The translations under genes were made by a program, and so were the position numbers. 64,000 nucleotides of DNA from Candidatus Gastranaerophilales bacterium (GTDB lineage: Bacteria > Cyanobacteriota > Vampirovibrionia > Gastranaerophilales > Gastranaerophilaceae). Every line of letters begins with the position of its first letter. The stretch's first letter is position 1. A model generated the notes under the pieces. The model was not told where the DNA came from. It made no database searches and saw nothing but the letters and a program-made list of their open reading frames with translations. The DNA lies in assembly GCA_900769355.1 (NCBI GenBank), contig CAAGGG010000053.1, forward strand, positions 37,277 through 101,276, read 5' to 3'. Positions 51,356 to 60,498 of the stretch are shown here, piece by piece.

Positions 51356-52354
51356 TTAGCCAAAATAGTTTTTCAAACCGACGGAAAGATGCTTGTTTTT
51401 GCAGAATTTTTTAAGTTTTGCAATTGCCCTGTTTTCAATTTGGCGAATTCTTTCTCTTGAAACTCCGTATTGTGTGCCGATTTCATCTAATGTTTTCTTT
51501 GTTCCGCTGTTATCCAAACCGTAACGAAGAATTAAAACATCGCGTTCTTTCGGACTAAGTTGGTTAAGCATTTTTCTAATATCTTCAAATAAGTTTTCCT
51601 GCGAAACTCTGTTGTCAGGTGCAATTGAATCCTCATCAACAATAAAATCCGCAATCTTTGAAGCGTCATCTGACGATGTCGCAGGTGTTTCCATACTAAT
51701 TGTAGATTGTGCAGATTTTATGATAGATGAAATTTTGTTGACTGGAACACCAAGCCTGTACGCAATTTCTTGTTTTGTCGGCGCATGCCCGAGTTCTGTC
51801 GTCAAATCTATTGTTGCACGTCTTATTTTTCCCAAAGATTCAATCATGTGGATTGGAAGCCTAATAATTCTTGATTTGTCGGCAATTGCACGAGTAATTG
51901 ATTGCTGGATCCACCATGTTGCATAGGTTGAAAACTTGTAACCCTTCGTGTAGTCAAACCTTCCGGCTGCTTTCATTAAGCCCATATTCCCCTCTTGAAT
52001 AAGATCTAGAAATGATAATCCTCTGCCAATATATTTTTTTGCAATACTAACAACGAGTCTTAAATTCGCATTCACTAGCAAGTTTTTAGAAAATTCATCA
52101 TGGGTTTCGTAAATCTTTTTAGCAAGCTCATATTCTTGCTCGTGAGAAAGAAGTGGAATTTTACCAATTTGTTGCAAGTAAATTTTAACGCTGTCGTCGG
52201 AATTAACAGACGTTAAACTTTCTTGAACCTTCGGCTCTTCTACTGATTTTAGAACATCTTCGTCCTCTTCATTATTTTCAAGCTCATGAAAATTAACGTT
52301 CTCGTCAGATATTTCTTCTGTCAGTATACCGTATTTTTCAAGTTCTTTTTTCAT
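51356..52354 (-). CDS. RNA polymerase sigma factor, sigma-70 group 1/2
   Basis: A 332-aa sigma-70 protein: region 1.2 'DSVKIYLQQIGKIPLLSHEQE' (about 54-74), region 2 'NLRLVVSIAKKYIGRGLSFLDLIQEGNMGLMKA' and '-10 helix' 'GYKFSTYATWWIQQSITRAI', region 3 'RLPIHMIESLGKIRRA', region 4.2 'TLDEIGTQYGVSRERIRQIENRAIAKLKK'. It lacks the large acidic region 1.1/non-conserved domain of many housekeeping sigmas but has an acidic ~50-residue N-terminus. It could be the primary factor or an RpoS-like group 2 factor. AGGAGAG precedes its ATG, and the TATACT/TATAAA-like boxes upstream fit a promoter of its own. Confidence 0.92.
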   Translation of the reverse strand: MKKELEKYGILTEEISDENVNFHELENNEEDEDVLKSVEEPKVQESLTSVNSDDSVKIYLQQIGKIPLLSHEQEYELAKKIYETHDEFSKNLLVNANLRLVVSIAKKYIGRGLSFLDLIQEGNMGLMKAAGRFDYTKGYKFSTYATWWIQQSITRAIADKSRIIRLPIHMIESLGKIRRATIDLTTELGHAPTKQEIAYRLGVPVNKISSIIKSAQSTISMETPATSSDDASKIADFIVDEDSIAPDNRVSQENLFEDIRKMLNQLSPKERDVLILRYGLDNSGTKKTLDEIGTQYGVSRERIRQIENRAIAKLKKFCKNKHLSVGLKNYFG

Positions 52355-52401
52355 TTCTCTCTCCTAAAAGCTTTTATAGTATAAACTTTGCTTTTCGATT
52401 A

Positions 52402-53145
52402 TTATAACTTTTTTTGCAATTTTTGTCTAACTGTTTCAAAAATTATTGCACTGAGTGCATTTGAGACATTAAGAGAATTAAAGTTCTTATACATAGGAAT
52501 TTTAACAACGAAATCAGATAACTTCAATATTGATTTTGAAACCCCTGCATGCTCAGCACCCATTACGAGGGCAAAGTTCATATCATCATATTTAACATCA
52601 TAATAATTATCCTTTGCGCTTGCGTCTGCTGCAACTACCCACCAGTCTGAATTTTTTAGTTTTTGTACAGCATTTACAAGGCTGTTTACTTTGATAATCG
52701 GAATATGATTGATTGCACCGGCACTTGTTTTATCAACAGTCGCATTAACTTGCACATTTCGTCTTGATGGAATTATAATTCCATCAACACCGGCACAGAC
52801 ACACGTTCTTATTATTGAACCTAAATTGTGAGAATCCTCTATTCCGTCAAGAATTACAAGTGATCCATTCTCATGTTTTTTCTCTAAAAACTCGTCTAAA
52901 TCCATATATTTGATTGGAGAAATTTGAGCAACAATCCCTTGATGATTAAATTCCGCATAAGGCAGGAATTTTTCTTTTGCAACGAATTGGTAAACTATTC
53001 CGTTTTGTTGTGCGAGTTCTTTAATTTTGTTGATTTTATTATCGCTATGAATATTTTTTGATATTAGAATTTTGTTAATTTCTCTATCACCAGCGATAAG
53101 TGCTTCCATAACGGAATTTTTTCCAAAAACAATGTTATCTTCCAT
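52402..53145 (-). CDS. SpoU/TrmH family 23S rRNA 2'-O-methyltransferase (RlmB-like)
   Basis: A 247-aa SPOUT methyltransferase. The N-terminal substrate-binding domain begins 'VFGKNSVMEALIAGDREINKILISK'. The knotted catalytic domain has motif 1 'LDGIEDSHNLGSIIRTC' (about 100-116), motif 2 'LVMGAEHAGVS' (about 193-203) and motif 3 'KIPMYKNFNSLNVSNALSAIIFE'. Family members methylate the ribose of a 23S rRNA guanosine (RlmB) or of tRNA; the extra N-terminal domain favours RlmB. Its ATG directly follows the nadA stop (TAG-ATG), so both are co-translated. Confidence 0.9.
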   Translation of the reverse strand: MEDNIVFGKNSVMEALIAGDREINKILISKNIHSDNKINKIKELAQQNGIVYQFVAKEKFLPYAEFNHQGIVAQISPIKYMDLDEFLEKKHENGSLVILDGIEDSHNLGSIIRTCVCAGVDGIIIPSRRNVQVNATVDKTSAGAINHIPIIKVNSLVNAVQKLKNSDWWVVAADASAKDNYYDVKYDDMNFALVMGAEHAGVSKSILKLSDFVVKIPMYKNFNSLNVSNALSAIIFETVRQKLQKKL

Positions 53146-54066
53146 CTATTTTGCTCCTACTGCTGAAACTTCCAGCATTCTGTCGATACAAGTTAGGGCT
53201 TTTTGAGCCATTTCTTCTTCAACAGTAATTTCGTGTTCTTCTCTATCAAGCGCGTTATAAATATCTGTCAAAGTATTCCATTTCATATTTGGACAAATCA
53301 CAGAGTCTTTAATCAGGATAAATTCTTTTTCCGGATAATCACGTTTTAGCCTATCTACAACACCTTTTTCAGTAGCAATAATAAATTGCTTGTTAGCACT
53401 TTCCTTTGCAAATTTCATAATTCCTGTTGTAGAGCCGACATAATCAGCGATTGCTGTCACTGATTGATGACATTCAGGGTGTGCAAGAACAAGTGCATTC
53501 GGATATTTTTCACGAGCTGCAATAACATCTTTATCACGAATTTGCATGTGCGTAGGACAAAATCCCGGATATGTATTTACTTTAACATTGCCTAATTTTG
53601 CCTCAACCCATTTGCCAAGATATGTATCCGGCAAGAACAAAATTTCTTCTGCATTAAGACTGTCAACAATTTTTACGGCATTTGAACTTGTACAGCAAAT
53701 ATCACATTCTGATTTTACTTCTGCTGTTGAATTGATGTAACATACAGTCGGCATTTTAGGAAATTTGCTTTTAAATTCTCTAAGTTGCTCCAAAGTAATC
53801 ATGTCAGCCATTCTACAACCGGATTCTAGCCTTGGCAAAAGTACTTTTCTTGTCGGATTAAGAATTTTTGCGGTCTGTGCCATAAAATATACGCCAGCAA
53901 AAACGATTATATCCGCATTTGTCTTTGCAGCCATTTGGCTAAGATACAGTGAATCTCCGACATAATCCGCAACTTCATCAATTTCGACATTCTGATAACA
54001 ATGCGCCAAAATAACCGCATTTTTTTCTTTTTTTAGTTTATTAATTTTTTCAATTAACTCTTTCAT
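53146..54066 (-). CDS. nadA: Quinolinate synthase NadA
   Basis: [4Fe-4S] enzyme condensing iminoaspartate and dihydroxyacetone phosphate to quinolinate, the committed step of de novo NAD synthesis. At 306 aa it has 'ILAHCYQNVEIDEVADYVGDS' (19-39), cluster cysteines C84 ('ESGCRMAD'), C170 ('YPGFCPTH') and C258 ('VICPNMKWN'), plus 'VCYINSTAEVKSECDICCTSSNA' (108-130). AGGAGAG lies upstream. nadB and nadC are not in the window. The degenerate Nudix regulator at 9.9 kb is a candidate NrtR-type repressor of this gene. The rRNA methyltransferase follows without a gap. Confidence 0.97.
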   Translation of the reverse strand: MKELIEKINKLKKEKNAVILAHCYQNVEIDEVADYVGDSLYLSQMAAKTNADIIVFAGVYFMAQTAKILNPTRKVLLPRLESGCRMADMITLEQLREFKSKFPKMPTVCYINSTAEVKSECDICCTSSNAVKIVDSLNAEEILFLPDTYLGKWVEAKLGNVKVNTYPGFCPTHMQIRDKDVIAAREKYPNALVLAHPECHQSVTAIADYVGSTTGIMKFAKESANKQFIIATEKGVVDRLKRDYPEKEFILIKDSVICPNMKWNTLTDIYNALDREEHEITVEEEMAQKALTCIDRMLEVSAVGAK

Positions 54067-54182
54067 TCGAGTAATCTCTCCTACATTTAGTGTAAATTTA
54101 TGTTAAATTTATGAACTTTATAAAATGTATTGTATAATAAAAAAGAGAGATAGTAAATAAAAAAAAATAGAAAATTAGGAAT

Positions 54183-55898
54183 ATGGATATAAACAGCATT
54201 TTTTCACAACTAGGTTTAGGAAGTAAAGAGTCAGTTTATTTGTCAATCACGCCTGGGGTCGGCTTAGAATTAATTCAACTTGACATAAGCAGTAAAACTG
54301 TAAAAAACTATGCTTACAGACCTTTAGAATATAATGAATCTTTGCGAGAAATCCCTGATATGGAAGCATTTAAAGATGCTATGAGCGAACTGTTTGCAGA
54401 ATTAAGAATTAATCCAAAATCAAATATAATTTTAAACATTCCTATGGTGCTGTTCGGGCAAAAAGATCTTCCGTTATTACTCAATGATGATAATATTACA
54501 GAAGCATTGACTGCAGAAGCTGAACAATCTTATATTTTCAAAAGATATGAGCCGTCTATTGCTTGGTGCGATGCAACAAATGCACAAGCCGGAGATTCCA
54601 GAAAGATTTTTTATTCAGCTATCCAAAAAAATGTTATAGAAGATATAAAAAATGCTTTGACAGAAATCGGAGCAACACTTACCGGAATAGAAGTTTCACT
54701 AACATCAGTATTAAAAGCTTTGGCATTCACGGGTTTAGCTCAAGAACAAATGCAAAGCAATACATCTTGGAATTTGATGTTGATTTCTTCAAATGGTTAT
54801 TCAATTTGTTCTATGGTCGGAAAAAATATTGTCGATTATTACGAGGAACCTTTAGCGATTAAATCATTTGAAGGCGACGAAATCTACAATGCCATCAGCG
54901 CATCTGCTCAAATTACGCTAATGAGCTACCCCGCAAACTCTCTATTTGTCCTATCAGAAACAGATATGGTAAGTGCAGAATTGTTATCAAGACGTATTCA
55001 AGCAGAAGGACAAATTCTTTATTGGGAGAACAACTGTTTTAAGAAAAATGACCCAATACCGGTAAGTTTAGAAGTTTTGGGAGAAACTGCACATAAAATT
55101 TCACTTGAAGCAATCGGTTGCGCAAGTGGTGTTTCTATGCCAATTAAATTCAATTTCTTGTCAGGAGTAGCCGGAGCAGATGGAGATAACCCGGACGAAT
55201 CTGTTCATGTCGTTTTGGGCTCCTTAGAATTTGATATTTCGCCTAATATGGCAAGAAATTATGCGATTTTAGCTGCAATTGTGATTTTGGTACCAGCTTT
55301 GTTGTTTGCGTTTATTGTACCATCTGTTGAAAAACACAAACAAGCGCAATTAGACGACGTCACAAATCGTTTGACAAATACTAATGCAGAAATAGAAAAA
55401 ATACAAAAAGAACAAAATAAAGAAAATGATTTTGACGTTGCGGCAGAAATTAAAAAAGTTTTGAAAAACAACAGATCAAAATTAATGGCGTTTACGGCTC
55501 TTGGCGAATCTGTTCCAAAAAAACTTTGGGTAACATATTTTTCAGCACAAGGCGAAGGGCAGATTGATGTCAAAGGCGAAGCTTCAAATGTTGAGGATAT
55601 TTATTTGTTCTTCAGAAATATGAAAGATTCTCTTTTGAATACTCAATTAAGACTTCATAAACTTGAAATGAAATCAAATTCTGTTGATGACGCGGTTAAT
55701 TCAAGTCCTAATAAGCCGACAGTTTACGAATTTGAGGTTACAAACATGTCGCCAGAAGAACTTAATCCTCCAGCTCAAAATCAAGACCAAAATGGGAATA
55801 GCGAACAACCTCAACAGGATTCAAATAACAATCCGCAACAAGAACAAAATAATAATGGTGCAACACCACCAAAACCATTGTTGAATTTTGGCAAATAG
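54183..55898 (+). CDS. PilM-PilN fusion, type IV pilus assembly
   Basis: A 571-aa protein combining two pilus parts. Residues 1-345 look like PilM, an actin-like ATPase-fold protein of the cytoplasmic face ('YLSITPGVGLELIQLDISSK', 'AEAEQSYIFKRYEPSIAWCDA', 'SYPANSLFVLSETD'). Residues about 350-535 look like PilN: cytoplasmic segment, one transmembrane helix ('YAILAAIVILVPALLFAFIV', about 360-379), a coiled coil and a periplasmic ferredoxin-like domain ('KLWVTYFSAQGEGQIDVKGE'). The C-terminal ~40 residues are Gln/Asn/Pro-rich. PilM and PilN normally interact as separate proteins. AGGAAT precedes the ATG. PilO follows after 6 nt. Confidence 0.78.
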   Translation: MDINSIFSQLGLGSKESVYLSITPGVGLELIQLDISSKTVKNYAYRPLEYNESLREIPDMEAFKDAMSELFAELRINPKSNIILNIPMVLFGQKDLPLLLNDDNITEALTAEAEQSYIFKRYEPSIAWCDATNAQAGDSRKIFYSAIQKNVIEDIKNALTEIGATLTGIEVSLTSVLKALAFTGLAQEQMQSNTSWNLMLISSNGYSICSMVGKNIVDYYEEPLAIKSFEGDEIYNAISASAQITLMSYPANSLFVLSETDMVSAELLSRRIQAEGQILYWENNCFKKNDPIPVSLEVLGETAHKISLEAIGCASGVSMPIKFNFLSGVAGADGDNPDESVHVVLGSLEFDISPNMARNYAILAAIVILVPALLFAFIVPSVEKHKQAQLDDVTNRLTNTNAEIEKIQKEQNKENDFDVAAEIKKVLKNNRSKLMAFTALGESVPKKLWVTYFSAQGEGQIDVKGEASNVEDIYLFFRNMKDSLLNTQLRLHKLEMKSNSVDDAVNSSPNKPTVYEFEVTNMSPEELNPPAQNQDQNGNSEQPQQDSNNNPQQEQNNNGATPPKPLLNFGK

Positions 55899-55904
55899 TA
55901 AAAT

Positions 55905-56630
55905 ATGGAGACCAATATAGTGGATAATAATTACAGTTTATATCTTAAAAAATTCAAAATATCAGTAACAATTCTAGGTTTGGCGTTACTTGTTGCAATT
56001 GCTATGATTGCCAAAACAGTTCCTGAAATTCAAAAAACAATACAAATTCAAGAAGAAACAAAAACAAAGTCAGGCGAACTTGCTGATGCAGAACGAAAAC
56101 TAACTGAATTGAAAACCGCTGCGGAACAAAGAGACGAACAAGATTCCAGCGTATTACAAATGTTTTTCAAACCTGTTAGCGAAGGTTTGGACACAGAGGC
56201 TGCAATTTCTGATGAGTTTGGCGAAATCTTACAACTTTTGAGAGAGAACAAGGTCAAAACTCGATCTGTAAAATACGATTATGACCCACAAGACGACAAC
56301 TTTGTGAAAAACGCCGCAAACAAATACCACGTTTGCCGTGTTTCTGCCGAAATGATTGCAAATTATTCTGATTTTGCAAATTTTGTTAGAGAATTGTACA
56401 AGCACGAACACTTTTTGGATATTTCAAAAATCGAAATCGTACCTTATCAAAAAAATAAACGAATTTTGTTGATAAGTTTCCAAATAAAATTATACGCACA
56501 GAGAGACCCATCATCTGTTGTTGAAACTCCGGCTCCGGCAGCTGACAATGCACAAGCAAATGGCGACGGACAAACTCCACCTTCCCCTCAACCAACAGAG
56601 GGCGCAACTTCTCCTGAAGCCGCCGAATAG
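55905..56630 (+). CDS. PilO-like type IV pilus alignment protein
   Basis: A 241-aa inner-membrane protein: a short cytoplasmic start, one transmembrane helix (about residues 18-37, 'TILGLALLVAIAMIAKTVP'), a coiled coil (about 40-80) and a periplasmic domain with 'VSAEMIANYSDFANFVRELYKHEHFLDISKIEI', typical of PilO ('..G.y.....Fl..L...~i~.i'). The Pro/Ala-rich C-terminus is disordered. ATG 55905 has no clear ribosome binding site; GTG 55920 is preceded by GGAG at 9 nt and could be the true start. Together with the PilM/N fusion it forms the inner-membrane alignment complex. PilP and PilQ are not visible. Confidence 0.8.
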   Translation: METNIVDNNYSLYLKKFKISVTILGLALLVAIAMIAKTVPEIQKTIQIQEETKTKSGELADAERKLTELKTAAEQRDEQDSSVLQMFFKPVSEGLDTEAAISDEFGEILQLLRENKVKTRSVKYDYDPQDDNFVKNAANKYHVCRVSAEMIANYSDFANFVRELYKHEHFLDISKIEIVPYQKNKRILLISFQIKLYAQRDPSSVVETPAPAADNAQANGDGQTPPSPQPTEGATSPEAAE

Positions 56631-56653
56631 TCAATTTTGCGTTTGACAGAAAT

Positions 56654-57511
56654 TTATTTAAACAGTTCAAAATTTATTCCAAAGAACTGCTGTTTGTTGT
56701 GCATACAAGCTGCACAAAAACTTGTTTCTAGAGAATTGTGTTTTGCAAAATCCTGAAAATTCGAACCACATCTACCTCGATGATCATTTGCCAAAAACGG
56801 GCAAGTATAAACACCTTTGGCTGTTAAAATTCTACCATATTCACAATCAAGTCTGGATACCGTTCTTTCAAAATTCTCGTCATCAGCTTTGTCTTTATCA
56901 AAATATTCGTTTATCAAAAGAGTAGTGTCAAAAGCATTATAACCGATTTTGTTGAAGATTTTTTGAAATTCATTTCTTATCACTCTTTCATCTTCTTTAT
57001 AAAAGTTTGTAAAGCTTAAAATCGGACTAAAACCGTATTTGGCAAGACTTTTGAATGCATAAATTGTTTGTCTGTATGCTCCACGACCTCTAATATCGTC
57101 ATTTTTTATTTCGTCAAAGTGATCAATACTAAGCTTAAAAATAATTTCATTTGAGCCTTCGTCCTCAACTCGTCTTAAAAAACGCGCTTTTTTCTCGTTT
57201 ATAAAAGTACCGTTTGTACAAATACAAACATTTGTCCGCTTCAGACAAGTTCTTAAAATAAGATTAAAATCAGGGTGGGTCATAGGTTCTGCCCCTGTTA
57301 GATATATACATTCCAAATCCTGAGATTTTGTATCCGCAATCGCATTTTTTATAACATCAATTGATATAAAATCTTTTACGTTTTTAGTTAACGGGAAATT
57401 AATATAACAGTGTTTGCACCTTTGGTTACAGTTTTTAGCAGTAAGTTCAATAAATAAATTGTTAAATTTTCTAAGCCTGCAAACTGGTGTTTGAAAAATA
57501 GCATTTTTCAT
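56654..57511 (-). CDS. Radical SAM protein
   Basis: A 285-aa iron-sulphur enzyme with the cluster motif C28-x3-C32-x2-C35 ('CNQRCKHCYINFP'), the SAM-binding 'YLTGAEPMTHPDF' (the GGEP motif in the form GAEP, about 94-106) and 'CICTNGTFINEKKARFL'. The C-terminal ~80 residues carry extra cysteines ('CEYG', 'TCPFL', 'GRCGSNF', 'SFCAACMHN') that may bind a second cluster, as in SPASM/twitch proteins. These often modify peptides, but no small peptide gene is adjacent. AAAGGAG precedes the ATG. It is convergent with the pilO-like gene. The substrate is unknown. Confidence 0.85.
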   Translation of the reverse strand: MKNAIFQTPVCRLRKFNNLFIELTAKNCNQRCKHCYINFPLTKNVKDFISIDVIKNAIADTKSQDLECIYLTGAEPMTHPDFNLILRTCLKRTNVCICTNGTFINEKKARFLRRVEDEGSNEIIFKLSIDHFDEIKNDDIRGRGAYRQTIYAFKSLAKYGFSPILSFTNFYKEDERVIRNEFQKIFNKIGYNAFDTTLLINEYFDKDKADDENFERTVSRLDCEYGRILTAKGVYTCPFLANDHRGRCGSNFQDFAKHNSLETSFCAACMHNKQQFFGINFELFK

Positions 57512-58181
57512 ATTTTCTCCTTTGTTTTTATGTATATTTTATTTTTTTAATGGAGAAAATAAATTCATCAGTTGAGTAGTTTGAAATTGCCCTACTTGGC
57601 AGATTCAAGTACTAATGAATAGTCCACTGGAACGATATTCTTGTTATTGGAAAATCTTATTACTCATTTAATTATAATGTCCTGCGCGGACGGCGGGAAC
57701 TTTTTATGGAAAAAGTTCCACAAAACCAGCCACACGCTTCATTCCCTAATAACTTGTAAGCTCAACCCGAAACGAGTAAACTCGCTATATACATGCATTA
57801 CAGATTATGAAATCGTCATTGCGAGCGAATAGCGTGGCAATCCAGCCTATTAAACAACTTTACCGCTCAAACAATACTCGTTTTGCCGTTTGTTTCGCTA
57901 ACAAGTTATTGCTCATTCCGCTATCGTGGCAATTTGACTCCGTAATCAATTGTTTTTCTTTTTTATAGGAGATTCTAAATAGCAAGAAAATTTATTCTTC
58001 ATTAGACACTCAGAATAATTTTCCAAGCTTCCAGAATGACAACTAAAGGAGTTGAGAACCCTCGTCATTCTGAAAAGGCTGAAAATCAAGCGTTCAGCGT
58101 AGATTTTCGTCTTATTCAGAATCTATTGTTAATTAATATACAGACTCCGGCTCGTAGTCCGGAGTGACAGTTACGGTTTAG
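57512..58181. repeat. 670-bp gene-free stretch with several repeat families
   Basis: Holds a 10-bp hairpin GGAACTTTTT-ATGG-AAAAAGTTCC (about 57690-57713), 'CGTCATTGCGAGCGAATAGC' (57812-57831, shared with 1.86 and 17.86 kb), 'GAGATTCTAAATAGCAAGAA' (57969-57988), 'TTCCAGAATGAC' and a family A hairpin CTCCGGCTCGTAGTCCGGAG (58145-58164). A 63-codon frame within it overlaps these repeats and is not taken as a gene. Confidence 0.65.
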
Positions 58182-58460
58182 TTACCCCTGTTTAAAGCTC
58201 ACGCCTTTTGTGCCTTTGGGATATTCCCATTCCAGAGAATTCATCTCGCAAGCAATTCTACAAGCACCACATTCCAGGCAGTTTTCATAGTTTACTATCA
58301 ATTTTTGAGCTTCCTCGTTCCATTCATAAACTCCCGCTGGACAGATTTTGGTACAAGGTTTAGCTAAACATTCTTTGCAATCTTCTTGATTTGGTTTTAA
58401 ATGCGAAATCGTGTCCGGCGTGTATTTTACCGTATATAATTTATTTTCTAAATTACTCAT
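58182..58460 (-). CDS. fixX: FixX-like ferredoxin
   Basis: A 92-aa ferredoxin-like protein, partner of the ETF-quinone oxidoreductase encoded upstream. Cysteine motifs are 'CKECLAKPCTKICP' and 'CLECGACRIACEMNSLEWEYPKG', typical of FixX. The start is ATG 58460, which overlaps the fixC stop (ATGA); a longer frame from 58496 would lie inside fixC. The two are therefore coupled. It carries electrons with FixC toward quinone or another acceptor. Confidence 0.93.
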   Translation of the reverse strand: MSNLENKLYTVKYTPDTISHLKPNQEDCKECLAKPCTKICPAGVYEWNEEAQKLIVNYENCLECGACRIACEMNSLEWEYPKGTKGVSFKQG

Positions 58461-59761
58461 TTCAAAATCCCCCATAATAATTTGATTGCAGCCCAAGCAT
58501 CTTTAAATAGCTCAGAAATTTTTCTTTCTTTGAAAAAACTTTTTATAAATTTATGGTATTTTTTTCGCTTTGGAACACTATCAACAGATGTAAACATTTC
58601 GAAAAACTCGTTTATTTTCTTTGGATAGTAGCCTAAAAAGTGTTCTGCTCTTTCACTTACACCACTCATCAAGTCTTTGTATGTTCTCAAATCCTTCAGA
58701 ACAAAAGACTCTTCAAGCAAATCTTGATAGTGCGAAAGCGTGTGCTCAGAATAATCTTTTTTACCAAGCGCAATAATCGCTGTTTCACCGGCAAATTTAC
58801 CCGAAATCATTGCCAAATTTGTACCTTCCCAGTGCATGTTGTTTACAAACATTGCAGCATCGCCACAAACCATCACTCCTGCGCCAAAAAGTAGCGGAAC
58901 TTTTTTATATCCGCCTTCCGGAATTAAATGCGCCGAATATTCTAAAAGTTCCCCATCTTTGATTAATGGTGCAATTTCTGGGTGTGATTTCAATTTGTCC
59001 AACATATCATAAGGCCGCAAACCACGTTCAACAAGTTCGCTCAATGTAACGCCAAGCCCTATTGTTATAGAGTTTTTGTTTGTATACATAAACCCAAGCC
59101 CAAGCATACCAAGCATTGGACCACCAAAAATCTCATAAATACAACCTTCGTCACTGTTTACGTGAAATCTGTCATTAATCACCTGTTCAGGAAGTTTTAT
59201 AACTTCTTTTACACTAAGAGCGACATCATCTGGAGTAATATCACCTCGCAAACCAACTTGTTTGGCTAGAAGCGAATTTACGCCGTCAGCAAGCACAACA
59301 ATATTTGCATAATAGTCCTCTAGCTCTGTTTTTACGCCTTTAACAAAACCGTCTTGAATAATTAGTTCGCGGACAACCGTTTCTTCGACAATTACAACTC
59401 CGGCTTTTTTCGCTTCTTCTGCCGCCCAACGATCGAATTTACCACGAATTACGCTGTAGCTGACAGCCTCTTGTAACTTCTTTTTATGGGAAACCACTGT
59501 GGCATCTTCTTCTGTAAGAAGAGCAAATTTGTGCTCAATATTTTTTCTTTCAAGAGGAGCATTTTTTTCAAAGTCTGGGAATATTTCGCGCGTCGGTTGA
59601 GCATATATAGCACCACCAAAAACATTTTTGCTACCTGAAAATCTGCCTCTTTCGACAAGTACGACTTTTTTACCTGCTCTTGCAAGTGTAATTGCACAAG
59701 AAATTCCAGCTGGTCCACCACCTACAACTATGACTTCTGTTTTGTTTTCTTCATTATCCAT
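58457..59761 (-). CDS. fixC: FixC-like electron transfer flavoprotein-quinone oxidoreductase
   Basis: A 434-aa FAD flavoprotein of the ETF-QO/FixC family: N-terminal Rossmann motif 'VVGGGPAGISCAITLARAG' (about 11-29), 'FSGSKNVFGGAIYAQP', 'ADGVNSLLAKQVGLRG', 'LLFGAGVMVCGDAAMFVNNMHWEGTNLAMISGKFAGE' (FAD-binding C-box, about 290-326). It works with FixX to move electrons between an electron-transferring flavoprotein and quinone. fixA/fixB are not in the window. AGGTGG precedes the ATG. The FixABCX system can bifurcate electrons to make low-potential ferredoxin; involvement here is inference. Confidence 0.92.
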   Translation of the reverse strand: MDNEENKTEVIVVGGGPAGISCAITLARAGKKVVLVERGRFSGSKNVFGGAIYAQPTREIFPDFEKNAPLERKNIEHKFALLTEEDATVVSHKKKLQEAVSYSVIRGKFDRWAAEEAKKAGVVIVEETVVRELIIQDGFVKGVKTELEDYYANIVVLADGVNSLLAKQVGLRGDITPDDVALSVKEVIKLPEQVINDRFHVNSDEGCIYEIFGGPMLGMLGLGFMYTNKNSITIGLGVTLSELVERGLRPYDMLDKLKSHPEIAPLIKDGELLEYSAHLIPEGGYKKVPLLFGAGVMVCGDAAMFVNNMHWEGTNLAMISGKFAGETAIIALGKKDYSEHTLSHYQDLLEESFVLKDLRTYKDLMSGVSERAEHFLGYYPKKINEFFEMFTSVDSVPKRKKYHKFIKSFFKERKISELFKDAWAAIKLLWGILK

Positions 59762-59860
59762 ATATAACCACCTATATCTGTCACACCGTAACGTATCGGC
59801 AGAACAAACATCTCAAATCAACTGTTTACAATAGCACTATACATCAAATTTTATTCATTG

Positions 59861-59866
59861 TAAAAT
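59861..59866 (+). promoter_or_regulatory. -10 box of rsmD (leaderless)
   Basis: TAAAAT ends 7 nt before ATG 59874, no Shine-Dalgarno between. No clear -35 is present. Confidence 0.45.
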
Positions 59867-59873
59867 AGTTAAT

Positions 59874-60398
59874 ATGATAGTTACAGCAGGTAAATTTAAA
59901 GGTCAAAAAGTTGTTGCGCCGGACGAAAACATCACTCGTCCAACGCTTTCTAAGGTTCGAATGAGTATTTTTAATACTCTGCAAGCGATTGTAAATTTTG
60001 AAGGGAGTTCATTTTTGGACATGTTTGCAGGTTCCGGAATAATGGGGCTTGAAGCACTATCCAGAGGTTTTTCCAGTGCTGTTGCTATCGAGAAAAACCC
60101 TAAAGTCGCAAGGATTATAAAAGAAAATTTTAACAATTTCAGCCATGCTCCAAAATTGTTAATTGGCGATAGCACGAAAATTACAACCAAATTAGACCAA
60201 AAATTTGATGTAATTTATATTGATCCACCATATTTTTCAGGAGTTTATGAAAAAAGTCTTGATGCAATTCGTAACATTTCATCAGACATCGTAATTTTGG
60301 AACACGTTGTTGATATTGATTTCAGAGATTTTGAGGTTATTAAACAAAAAAAATATGGGGATAAATTTATAACGTTTTTAAGGTTAAAACAAAATTAA
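59874..60398 (+). CDS. rsmD: 16S rRNA (guanine-N2) methyltransferase RsmD
   Basis: SAM-dependent methyltransferase acting on a 16S rRNA guanine (G966 in E. coli). At 174 aa it has the full family set: 'GKFKGQKVVAP' (start), 'RPTLSKVRMSIFNTLQ', the SAM motif 'FLDMFAGSGIMGLEALSRG' (about 46-64), 'AVAIEKNPKVARIIKENF' and the catalytic 'YIDPPYF' (about 118-124). The promoter is of the leaderless type. The next gene lies 100 bp downstream. Confidence 0.95.
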   Translation: MIVTAGKFKGQKVVAPDENITRPTLSKVRMSIFNTLQAIVNFEGSSFLDMFAGSGIMGLEALSRGFSSAVAIEKNPKVARIIKENFNNFSHAPKLLIGDSTKITTKLDQKFDVIYIDPPYFSGVYEKSLDAIRNISSDIVILEHVVDIDFRDFEVIKQKKYGDKFITFLRLKQN

Positions 60399-60498
60399 AT
60401 CAAATTTTACCCACTCACCACAAAAAAACGAAAAATCACTAGCAAAAAATAAAATTCAGGGATTTTTAATTATCAGCTAAAACTAAAGAGGTATTTTC

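Noticed and set aside
57641..57832. 63-codon plus-strand frame in the 57.5-58.2 kb gap
   Set aside because: It runs through a hairpin and a dispersed repeat, has no ribosome binding site and no protein-like pattern.
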